NCBI GenBank assembly: GCA_964580655.1
Contig: CAZOMR010000029.1
Span: forward strand, 1-19,210
DNA: 19,210 nucleotides
Direction: 5' to 3'
Source: CAZOMR01 sp964580655
GTDB lineage: Bacteria > RBG-13-61-14 > CAZOMR01
Part shown: positions 13,198 to 19,210 of the stretch, piece after piece
How the letters are laid out: the number at the start of each line of letters is the position of its first letter
Position numbering within the stretch: the stretch's first letter is position 1
Translations under genes and position numbers: made by a program
The notes under the pieces: generated by a model
What the model was told of the DNA's origin: nothing
The model's input: the letters and a program-made list of their open reading frames with translations, nothing else
Databases searched by the model: none

Positions 13198-13773
13198 ATG
13201 CCAAATGGGATAGAAGAAGTACTTAGAAAGAGGTATCCTGAAGAAGAAACCCATTATTTAGCTAGACTGTTATTGGAATTTTCAGAAAGAGGCAGGATAT
13301 ATTATAAAGAAATTAATATGCCACAAGAAATAAAAGAAGAACTTCTTATATTTACATACATGGAGAGGCTTATTATTCCGGTAAGAACTTCAATGAGTTC
13401 ACAGTGGAATGATAGATTGCTAACATTTGAGGATGAAGCATTATTCGAAATGCCTAATGTAATTCAATATCTTATACAAGAGGCAAATAAGCAGGGGAGG
13501 TGGAATACTACCTATGCTATTCAAGAATATCTAAAAGAGATTGGTGAAGCAAGAACGGAGGATATAGCTAGACTTGTGGAAAAACTAAAGAAAATGGCAG
13601 AATACAAGAAGATAACATCGGAAACTATAAAGAATGCCTGCTCCGATTTGAATATAGAGTTTGATTTAAATAAAATAATAGCAGAATTGAAAGGCGGAGG
13701 AATTATAAGTCCTACTCTCCCTGGTTTTTCTAAAAGATTTCCATCTTATGAAATCAATTCTGCTTTATACTAA
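13198..13773 (+). CDS. Conserved-looking protein of unknown function (191 aa)
   Basis: I cannot name this family. GGGAGGTG precedes the ATG at good spacing, so it is clearly translated. The 191 residues are largely helical and charged with no signal peptide or membrane segment, so it should be cytoplasmic. The N-terminal part (LRKRYPEEETHYLARLLLEF) is followed by segments resembling two winged-helix-like units: ERGRIYYKEINMPQEIKEELLIFTYMERLIIP, and a C-terminal FDLNKIIAELKGGGIISPTL ending near SYEINSALY. A transcription-regulator or nucleic-acid-binding role is possible from the helix-strand arrangement but is a guess. It is followed after 15 bp by another unknown gene, suggesting a joint unit with the next two genes. 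Confidence 0.75.
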   Translation: MPNGIEEVLRKRYPEEETHYLARLLLEFSERGRIYYKEINMPQEIKEELLIFTYMERLIIPVRTSMSSQWNDRLLTFEDEALFEMPNVIQYLIQEANKQGRWNTTYAIQEYLKEIGEARTEDIARLVEKLKKMAEYKKITSETIKNACSDLNIEFDLNKIIAELKGGGIISPTLPGFSKRFPSYEINSALY

Positions 13774-13788
13774 AGGAGAAAGAAAGAC

Positions 13789-14217
13789 ATGCAACTGGAA
13801 AAGCTGGTTAGTTTAAAGGAAATTAAAACAGGGGGAAGTCCATCCATCCCTCATGATACATTTGTACAAAACGAGATAAAAAAAAGAAAAGAGGCAATGA
13901 AATATATAAAAGATACTTATGGATTAGCGGAGTGTTTGGATGGTACAGTAGAGCCTATGCAAGGAGAGAAAGGATTGATAATCCAAAAGGAGTTCTTTCC
14001 AGGAGTTGAAATTTATCTTATATATAGAGACTACGAGGAAGAAGGAAGCACCCTCCAGGCTCTATATTACGGCAATAAAATTCTAAACAATATAATTCCA
14101 GGAGAGGACTTAGCTGAAATGACCGTAGCATTCGCTAATCACATCCTTAGATGTATCAGAGAAGAATATCCAGAAAATTCTGAAATAGAACTTCCTCAGA
14201 TTTGCTATCAGGTGTAG
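13789..14217 (+). CDS. Unknown cytoplasmic protein (142 aa)
   Basis: No family is recognised. AAGGAGAAAG just after the previous stop is its ribosome site. The 142 residues lack a signal or membrane segment; the N-terminal third is Lys/Glu-rich helical, followed by a beta-like stretch (GLIIQKEFFPGVEIYLIYRDYEEEG), a helical segment (EDLAEMTVAFANHILRCIREEYP) and the end ELPQICYQV. The start MQLEKL and the DNA around it are nearly identical to the start of the following gene. Location suggests it works with the neighbouring unknown and the DUF4125 protein. Confidence 0.7.
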   Translation: MQLEKLVSLKEIKTGGSPSIPHDTFVQNEIKKRKEAMKYIKDTYGLAECLDGTVEPMQGEKGLIIQKEFFPGVEIYLIYRDYEEEGSTLQALYYGNKILNNIIPGEDLAEMTVAFANHILRCIREEYPENSEIELPQICYQV

Positions 14218-14238
14218 TTATTAAGGAAAGGGAAAGAA

Positions 14239-14814
14239 ATGCAATTGGAAAAGCTATTAGATAAAATAATTGAAGCTGAACTTGAGATGTTTGAACTGAT
14301 TAAAACTGCTGAGCCATCTTCATGCAAGGACCACCCGGAAACCTTCAGAGTAATGCGGCGAATGACTCATTCTGTTCTATCTATAGAAACACTAGAATCT
14401 TATTTTAAAGACCTGCAACAGGCCAAAGCTGAGGGCAAAAATCTTCTGACAGAAAAGTATGCCAGGATGGATAATCTTATTCCTCCCCTTAAAACCAATC
14501 CAGATATTATCAAAATTATTAACGAAATCGTTGAGACTGAGGCTGATTGGATGAGAGATCTATCAGGGCGATATCCCCGTACTTTCAAAAATGAATCTGT
14601 TTCTTTTAAGAATTATCTTTCTAGTGAACTAGAAACCTATTCTGATCAAACTTTAAGGTTATATCGCAGGGATGTTTATAAAGCCCAAAGAGAAGAAAGA
14701 AATTTGGCTGAGGAGGCTTATACTAAATTATTTCAGCAAATAGGTTATAACTCTATTAATGGGGTGGAAGAAAAAAAGAAAAAGAATAGAGGAGTAAGTA
14801 AAACATCATTTTAA
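14239..14814 (+). CDS. DUF4125 family protein
   Basis: The 191-residue protein matches the DUF4125 pattern: IIEAELEMFELIKTAEPSSC and DHPETFRVMRR, then LESYFKDLQQAKAEGKNLLTEKYARMD, a second ETEADWMRDL segment, and SSELETYSDQTLRLYRRDV with NLAEEAY. The family has no established function; members are soluble, all-helical and often lie beside other uncharacterised genes. There is a GGAAAGGGAAAG ribosome region. The C-terminal tail (EEKKKKNRGVSKTSF) is basic and may be partly non-native, since the cassette ends at this stop and the four-helix-bundle remnant begins at once. Family recognition is from memory of the motif pattern. Confidence 0.75.
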   Translation: MQLEKLLDKIIEAELEMFELIKTAEPSSCKDHPETFRVMRRMTHSVLSIETLESYFKDLQQAKAEGKNLLTEKYARMDNLIPPLKTNPDIIKIINEIVETEADWMRDLSGRYPRTFKNESVSFKNYLSSELETYSDQTLRLYRRDVYKAQREERNLAEEAYTKLFQQIGYNSINGVEEKKKKNRGVSKTSF

Positions 14815-14943
14815 GCCAACAGAATAAAAAATGAAAAGGCACTTAAAGGGGCGTTAAAGAAGGCAAATGAAATATCCAAAATGCTGACCGGTTTGATCAA
14901 GCATTTACAAGGCAATAAGAATAGAGGCATGAAAACTCTCTGA
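14815..14943 (+). pseudogene. C-terminal remnant of a four-helix-bundle (S23/IVS) protein
   Basis: The frame from 14815 to the stop at 14941-14943 has no start codon of its own near the front and reads ...KGALKKANEISKMLTGLIKHLQ..., the typical last helix (ANEISKMLxGLIKxL) of four-helix-bundle proteins of the 23S rRNA intervening-sequence group. Together with the MAVSRFEDLKVW start at 12352 it forms the two ends of one gene whose middle is missing or displaced. The sequence then continues straight into the second permease gene. Confidence 0.65.
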
Positions 14944-14964
14944 ACTCTGAACTTTGAGAAGAAT

Positions 14965-16191
14965 ATGATCTCATTATTTAAAATGTCAGTCCGCAATATA
15001 ATGCGCAACCCGCGGCGCACATTCCTCACCGGCACAGCCATCGGCATAGTGGTATTTATCCTCACTTTCGGCCAGTGCTACCTCTTTGGAATGTTAGATC
15101 AATTGTTCGAGAGTTTTATCAGCACCGAGGCCGGGCATCTCAAGGTATATCACAAGGGCTACCCTGACAAGGAAATCCTGCTCCCTCTTGATCTCTGTCT
15201 GGCCGACTCTCCTGCCCTGGCCCAGGCCGCTCGCCGGATCAACGGGGTGTCCTCGGTATCCGAGAGACTGCGCTTCTTCGGAATGCTGGACTTCAAAGAA
15301 AACAATGAATTCGCCATAGGCTATGGAATTGACCCTGATGCCGAGCAAGATATCCTGAACCTTGATGAACACATTGCGCTGGGAAATTATTTTACCAGAC
15401 CTGACGGCGAAATTCTTATCGGATCAGGCCTTGCAGAAAGCTTCGGCCTCAAGATAGGAGACCAGCTCTCGGTGATCTCCCCGGAAATATTCGGCATAAA
15501 TCTCAAGGTGGCCGGCATATTCCAGTATGGGTTCGAATACCTGGATAAAAAAGTCTTCTACCTTACTCTAAAGGACGCCCGTTATCTCCTGGACATGGAA
15601 GGAATGGCATCGGAGATAGTGATCAAGATTAATGACAAGGACCTTGCCCCTGAATTTGTCGCGCCTCTTGAGAAAGCACTCGGAAAGATCACGGACACAA
15701 ACAAGATAGAAATCCTGCCATGGCAGGCCCAGGGATTCCTTTACGAGATGTTCCAGTTTGCTAAAATCTCAATGATGGTCATCTTGTTAATTCTCTTCTT
15801 CATAGCGGCCAGCACTATCGTGAACACCATGATGATGGCCGTGATGGAGAGGACCCGCGAGATAGGCATGCTCATGGCCCTCGGAATGAAGGCCAGGGAA
15901 GTCATGCTCTCGGTGCTTCTGGAGGCCGGCACTATTGCTGTTGTCTCAAGCATAATCGGAGCAATCCTCGGGGGAGTCCTTTCCTATGTGCTCGAGCAAA
16001 CAGGCATTCCCGTCGGAGAAGCGGCCAAAGGAGTGCCTATGCCCATTGGCAGTACACTGCGCCCTGTGTTTTATTGGTGGTCCGTGCCAATCGCATTTAT
16101 CTTCGGCATCATCCTCACAGGCCTGGCAACCCTCTGGCCGGCACGCAGGGCCAGCAAGCTCGATCCCGCAAGGGCGCTCCGCTCTGTGTGA
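14965..16191 (+). CDS. LolC/E (FtsX-MacB) family permease 2
   Basis: The 408-residue permease is a paralogue of the one ending at 12301: the same Arg-rich start (MSVRNIMRNPRRTFLTG), first helix, periplasmic MacB-PCD-like domain with AGHLKVYHKGYPDKE (compare TGHMKIYRIGFADED), TREIGMLMALGMKAREVM coupling helix, and LWPARRASKLDPARALRSV ending. Four membrane segments are visible (about 20-40, 265-290, 312-335 and 370-395). GAGAAG precedes the ATG. It returns to the GC-rich codon style after the AT-rich cassette. With permease 1 it likely forms a LolCE-like heterodimer driven by the single ATPase, although separation by 2.7 kb of insertion may leave it without the operon promoter. Confidence 0.92.
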   Translation: MISLFKMSVRNIMRNPRRTFLTGTAIGIVVFILTFGQCYLFGMLDQLFESFISTEAGHLKVYHKGYPDKEILLPLDLCLADSPALAQAARRINGVSSVSERLRFFGMLDFKENNEFAIGYGIDPDAEQDILNLDEHIALGNYFTRPDGEILIGSGLAESFGLKIGDQLSVISPEIFGINLKVAGIFQYGFEYLDKKVFYLTLKDARYLLDMEGMASEIVIKINDKDLAPEFVAPLEKALGKITDTNKIEILPWQAQGFLYEMFQFAKISMMVILLILFFIAASTIVNTMMMAVMERTREIGMLMALGMKAREVMLSVLLEAGTIAVVSSIIGAILGGVLSYVLEQTGIPVGEAAKGVPMPIGSTLRPVFYWWSVPIAFIFGIILTGLATLWPARRASKLDPARALRSV

Positions 16192-16208
16192 ACCTGATCC
16201 CGCTCTTA

Positions 16209-16261
16209 GTAGGGGCGCTGCTTGCGGCGCCCAAAAAGGGCAGGGCAAGCCCTGCCCCTAC
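16209..16261. repeat. GTAGGGGC-type palindromic repeat between convergent genes
   Basis: GTAGGGGC (16209-16216) and GCCCCTAC (16254-16261) form the outer ends. Inside are a GGGCGC/GCGCCC stem (about 16213-16232) and a nearly perfect hairpin GGGCAGGGC/GCCCTGCCC (16238-16257), separated by AAAAA. The same end sequence occurs in the element at 9538-9565. It fills the gap between the permease stop (16191) and the mnmE stop (16282) and may act as a transcription or decay barrier for both convergent transcripts, though no T tract follows. Confidence 0.65.
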
Positions 16262-16281
16262 GGTTTCTACATTGTCCGGGT

Positions 16282-17673
16282 TTATTTGCCAATGCAGAAC
16301 CTTGAGAAGATAAGATCGAGCATGTCCTCGGTTATGCTCTCGCCCGTGATCTCTCCGAGAGCCTGGCAAGCCGCACGCAGGTCCGCTGAAATGAATTCCT
16401 CGGAAAGGCTCTCTTCCAGTGCACTCAGCGCCTGGCTCAATGATGCCCTCGCTCGCTCAAGCGCATCAAGGTGCCGGAGATTGGTGACAAGCGGCGGCTC
16501 CGAGCTGAAAGCCTCTTCCTTCCATACCATCTCCAGGATAGCACTCTTAACCCGATCCAGACCCTGCCCGGTCAGGGCAGAGATATGAAGAATCCGGGAC
16601 CCTGGCAAAAGCTCGGCCAGGCTTTTTTCCTCAAGACTTTGAGCAAGGTCTGACTTGTTGAGCAAAATAAGGCGAGCCCGGTCCGAGACTCTATCCAGGA
16701 GCGCTCGATCCTCTTCGGTGAGAGGTTCAGAGGAATCAAGCACCACGAGAACCATGTCCGCGCTCTTGAGCGCCTGCAAGCTCCGGCTCACGCCCTCCCG
16801 CTCCACCTCATTCTCGATTCCTTCAGGTCCGCGGGACTCACGAACCCCGGCTGTGTCCGAAAGACGCACAGTCAGGCCATCAAGGTCAAGCGCTTCTTCC
16901 ACAATGTCCCGGGTGGTTCCCGGATGAGCCGTCACGATCACCCGATCATCCTTAAGAAGCGCATTCATCAGCGTGGACTTGCCCACATTCGGACGACCCG
17001 CTATCACCACGCCGATCCCCTCTCTAATCACCATTCCGCGCTTTCCATCCTCTATCATTCTGCCAAGCAGGTCTGCGTGCCCCTCAAGCTTATCTTTAAG
17101 CTCCTTGCGCGTGATGAATTCAATGTCCTCTTCCGGAAAGTCTATCCCGGCCTCCAGGTCCGAAAGCACTCGCAATAGGTCCGCACGGGACTGGCGCACA
17201 TCATCCGCAAGCCTGCCGGAAAGCTGGCTCAGAGCGGCCCTGGCCGAGGCCTCGGTCATGCTCTGGATCAGGTCCGCCACGGCCTCTGCCTCGGACAGGT
17301 CTATCCGGCCATGGAGGAATGCCCTTCTGGTGAACTCACCGGGCTCAGCAAGCCTCGCACCCCTGCGCAAGACCGCCTCAAGCACCCTCCGCAAGGGCAC
17401 CGGCCCGCCATGACAGTGGAACTCCACCACATCCTCCCGCGTGTAGCTCTTTGGAGCGCGCATGACCATGCAGAGAACCTCGTCAAGCTTTTCCTCGCCC
17501 TCCACAGCCCAGCCGTAAAGCACGCTGTAGCCAGGCGCTCCCTCAGGATCGCGCTCCCCCTGAAACACCTCTCCCGCTATCCTGATCGCATCCGGACCGG
17601 ATACCCGGATGATCCCTATGCCCCCTCGGCCCGGTGGAGTGGCAACCGCGGCTATGGTATCTTCAGCTCTCAT
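16282..17673 (-). CDS. mnmE: tRNA uridine-5-carboxymethylaminomethyl synthesis GTPase MnmE
   Basis: The 463-residue protein works with MnmG to modify U34 of certain tRNAs using methylene-tetrahydrofolate. The N-terminal folate-binding domain starts DTIAAVATPPGRGGIGIIRVSG; a helical domain follows with FHCHGGP and GEFTRRAFLHGRIDL; the G domain has GRPNVGKST (226-234), TTRDIVEE (253-260), DTAG (273-276) and NKSD; the C-terminus is FCIGK, the family's conserved end with the catalytic Cys. I chose the ATG at 17673, which overlaps folC by 11 nt and has GAGG upstream, because family members begin near DTIAA; an upstream ATG at 17733 would add 20 non-family residues. It appears intact. Confidence 0.95.
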   Translation of the reverse strand: MRAEDTIAAVATPPGRGGIGIIRVSGPDAIRIAGEVFQGERDPEGAPGYSVLYGWAVEGEEKLDEVLCMVMRAPKSYTREDVVEFHCHGGPVPLRRVLEAVLRRGARLAEPGEFTRRAFLHGRIDLSEAEAVADLIQSMTEASARAALSQLSGRLADDVRQSRADLLRVLSDLEAGIDFPEEDIEFITRKELKDKLEGHADLLGRMIEDGKRGMVIREGIGVVIAGRPNVGKSTLMNALLKDDRVIVTAHPGTTRDIVEEALDLDGLTVRLSDTAGVRESRGPEGIENEVEREGVSRSLQALKSADMVLVVLDSSEPLTEEDRALLDRVSDRARLILLNKSDLAQSLEEKSLAELLPGSRILHISALTGQGLDRVKSAILEMVWKEEAFSSEPPLVTNLRHLDALERARASLSQALSALEESLSEEFISADLRAACQALGEITGESITEDMLDLIFSRFCIGK

Positions 17674-19018
17674 AGGGTAATGCCTCGATAGCCTCTCCCA
17701 CCACATAAAAGGACCCTGTGATAAGCACGACATCCTCCGGGCCGGCCTGGTCTAAAGCCTCTTGAACCGCCCTGTCCACGCTTTCGATCATGAGCACCTC
17801 GCCGGAGAATTCCGGGAGGGCATCAAGGAGCCGCTTTTCAGGAGCGGCCTTCATTGTCCTTGAGCGGGTGAAGATCATCCGTAGGCATAAGGGGCTGATT
17901 TCATCGAGGAATCCTTCCACATCCTTGTCCCTTGCAAGGCCTATGACCGCGGTGATCCTTGATTCGGGAAAAAGCTCGCGCATGGTGCCTGCCAGATGCC
18001 GGGCAGAATCCCGGTTGTGTGCGCCGTCGAGTATGATGACAGGCCTTCTGCGCACGATCTGGAACCGGGCTGGCAGATTAACCCCGATCAGGCCATCTAT
18101 TATTGCCGCATCCGGGATTTGAAAGCCCTTTTTTTCAAGAACATCGCACACCGTTACAGCAGTCGCGGCATTGATCATCTGCTGGTTCCCCAGCAGAGGT
18201 GTTGATACCTCTTTCAGATGTCGCCTGCCATCCATCTCGAAGCAAAGATGTTCATCATCCATGAACCGCTTCTTATAAGCATACGAATCATCCACCCACA
18301 CGAGCTCGGCCCCTACTTCCCGATCCCGGGCCTCTATAACCTTTTTGACCTCACTCGTCTGCGGTGCGATTACCGCGGGCCTTCCCGGCTTGATGATCAT
18401 GGCCTTTTCCCCGGCTATGCCAGCAAGGTCCGCTCCCAGGATGTCGGTATGGTCCAGGCTGATAGAGGTGATCACAGCAGAGACAGGATCGCATACATTG
18501 GTGGCATCAAACCGGCCTCCCAGACCGACCTCAAGAATGGCCGCATCAACATTAACCTTCGCAAAAAAGCAGAGCGCCAGAGCGGTGAGTATCTCGAAGT
18601 AGGTGAGTTTGCCCAGCGAGGCGAGCATATTCACTTTTTCCGCAACAGGCTTGAGTTGCATAATCTCTCCGGCCAACTCCAGGTCGGTTATCTCCCTTCC
18701 ATTTACCCTGATCCGCTCGTTGACCCGGATCAGATGCGGTGATGTGAACAGCCCGGCCTTGTAGCCTGCTTTTCTGAGGATGCTCTCGATCATGGCCGCT
18801 GTGCTTCCCTTGCCCTTGGTGCCTGCGATGTGGATGACCTTGAGCGATGCAAGCGGGTCAGAAAGACCCTCAAGCAGGGCGCGAACCCGCTCAAGGTTCA
18901 TGGCCCAGCCGTCGTAAGGATAGCGACTCTCACGCTCGTAATTGGTGAAGGCTTCAAGATAGGCAAAGGCCTCGGTAACCTTATCCGGAAAGGCGGAGTT
19001 GTCGTTTGATTCCAACAT
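17663..19018 (-). CDS. folC: Bifunctional folylpolyglutamate/dihydrofolate synthase
   Basis: The 451-residue ligase adds glutamate to dihydropteroate and folates in an ATP-dependent reaction. It has the P-loop HIAGTKGKGSTAAMIESIL (about 63-81), LFTSPHLIRVNERIRVNG, EVGLGGRFDATN, SLDHTDILG and, in the C-terminal ligase domain, ILDGAHNRDSA. Length matches the Mur-ligase-like FolC family. It is immediately followed by mnmE, which overlaps it. There is no clear Shine-Dalgarno before the ATG, and a possible -10 (TATAAC, minus strand, about 19036-19031) lies only about 12 nt upstream, so a very short leader is possible. Confidence 0.94.
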   Translation of the reverse strand: MLESNDNSAFPDKVTEAFAYLEAFTNYERESRYPYDGWAMNLERVRALLEGLSDPLASLKVIHIAGTKGKGSTAAMIESILRKAGYKAGLFTSPHLIRVNERIRVNGREITDLELAGEIMQLKPVAEKVNMLASLGKLTYFEILTALALCFFAKVNVDAAILEVGLGGRFDATNVCDPVSAVITSISLDHTDILGADLAGIAGEKAMIIKPGRPAVIAPQTSEVKKVIEARDREVGAELVWVDDSYAYKKRFMDDEHLCFEMDGRRHLKEVSTPLLGNQQMINAATAVTVCDVLEKKGFQIPDAAIIDGLIGVNLPARFQIVRRRPVIILDGAHNRDSARHLAGTMRELFPESRITAVIGLARDKDVEGFLDEISPLCLRMIFTRSRTMKAAPEKRLLDALPEFSGEVLMIESVDRAVQEALDQAGPEDVVLITGSFYVVGEAIEALPYES

Positions 19019-19175
19019 CTTGGATTACATGTTATATATTTTCAAGGAGCAAGGCAAGATAAGCCTCCGGGCCTGCGACATCAAAGGGGGTTTTAGCCGT
19101 TGGCGGCCCTTTGCTCCCGGAATTCCTCCAGGCGGCCGGAGAGGTGGGGACAGCACACCGCGATGACGCGATGAC
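19019..19175. other. Upstream region of folC; undecided content
   Basis: On the minus strand two GC-rich frames are open here, one ending at a TAA at 19095-19093 (last residues LEEFREQRAANG) and one ending at 19034-19032 (FDVAGPEAYLALLLENI). Either could be the tail of a gene lying beyond the window, but both are too short to identify and GC-rich DNA is often open by chance. The candidate folC promoter lies at about 19031-19060. Confidence 0.35.
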
Positions 19176-19183
19176 GGGTGTGC
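19153..19183. repeat. Hairpin with tandem 8-bp repeat at the inner edge of the right terminal repeat
   Basis: GCACACC (19153-19159) pairs with GGTGTGC (19177-19183). The loop holds two tandem copies of GCGATGAC (19160-19167, 19168-19175). The right arm runs into the 35-bp repeat at 19176-19210. The left terminal repeat has no such partner arm, so this structure is specific to the right end. Confidence 0.6.
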
Positions 19184-19210
19184 GACATAAATGGTGACTA
19201 TCCGTGAAAT
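19176..19210 (-). repeat. 35-bp inverted repeat, right copy
   Basis: Exact reverse complement of 20-54, extending to the last base of the window. The sequence includes AAATGGTGACTATCC, which resembles the GGTGACTGTCC-type motif I associate with REP-like dispersed repeats in related genomes; this link is from memory. Confidence 0.9.

Larger units (their letters stand above)
12391..14814. other. AT-rich inserted cassette (trmO, two unknowns, DUF4125)
   Basis: Between the split four-helix-bundle halves the base composition switches abruptly to AT-rich, with codons such as AAA, ATA, TTA and AGA dominating, in contrast to both flanking permease genes. All four genes are on the + strand with short gaps after the second, and none has a mobility function that I recognise. 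No clear terminal inverted repeats or target duplication were seen at the borders, so the insertion mechanism is unknown. The exact edges are approximate: the left one lies between 12390 and about 12450, the right one near 14815-14825. Confidence 0.65.

Noticed and set aside
17674..17733. Upstream ATG for mnmE adding 20 residues.
   Set aside because: The extra residues are not family-like, lie inside folC, and the ATG at 17673 has a GAGG ribosome site.
1..19210. Whole window as a composite transposon bounded by the 35-bp inverted repeats.
   Set aside because: No transposase or recombinase was found inside, and the content is largely housekeeping (trpEG, folC, mnmE); a dispersed repeat at contig ends is simpler.
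1..19210. CRISPR arrays, tRNA or rRNA genes.
   Set aside because: No regularly spaced repeats, tRNA cloverleaf-like sequence or rRNA-conserved stretch was recognised on either strand.

Overview
The window looks like a chromosomal segment (possibly a whole contig) from a Gram-negative, fairly GC-rich bacterium. Evidence for an outer membrane is direct: a TonB system with its receptor, a second outer-membrane barrel, and a LolA-like periplasmic protein. Gene style and neighbours recall Deltaproteobacteria/Desulfobacterota, but that is an impression, not a computed placement. Most of the window carries GC-rich metabolic and transport genes; 12.4-14.8 kb is visibly AT-rich and foreign-looking.

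Layout. (1) 1-5.7 kb, + strand: an iron-type operon. A sigma70 promoter overlapped by a perfect Fur-box palindrome drives a fur-family regulator, a small membrane/periplasmic CxxC protein, exbB, exbD, tonB and a TonB-dependent receptor. A minus-strand small RNA candidate, with its own promoter and a fully paired terminator hairpin, lies between tonB and the receptor. (2) 5.65-7.8 kb, - strand: trpE-trpG (anthranilate synthase), whose 3' end overlaps the receptor gene tail to tail; its promoter predicts a leaderless mRNA. (3) 7.8-8.3 kb: a 29-bp palindrome, then a DUF433 antitoxin whose DUF5615-type toxin survives only as a C-terminal fragment. (4) 8.35-16.2 kb, + strand: an uncharacterised trans-envelope system made of an outer-membrane barrel, a LolA-like lipoprotein carrier, a LolD-like ATPase and two FtsX/LolC-E-like permeases. 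It has been invaded twice: a palindromic short element with an 11-bp direct duplication sits at the barrel/LolA-like junction, and an AT-rich cassette sits between the two permeases. (5) 16.2-19.0 kb, - strand: folC-mnmE.

The AT-rich cassette (trmO-like gene, two unrecognised genes, a DUF4125 gene) lies between the N-terminal and C-terminal pieces of a four-helix-bundle (23S rRNA intervening-sequence type) protein gene, so the simplest reading is an insertion or replacement inside that gene, itself already an intruder between two permease genes.

How parts work together: ExbB-ExbD-TonB energise the receptor under iron control by the Fur-like protein. The ABC pair with the LolA-like protein and barrel should move a lipoprotein or lipid from inner to outer membrane. 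TrpE/G make anthranilate; FolC and MnmE are linked through folate (MnmE uses methylene-THF). The two window ends carry the same 35-bp sequence in inverted orientation, consistent with a dispersed repeat at which an assembly would stop. No rRNA, tRNA or CRISPR was seen.
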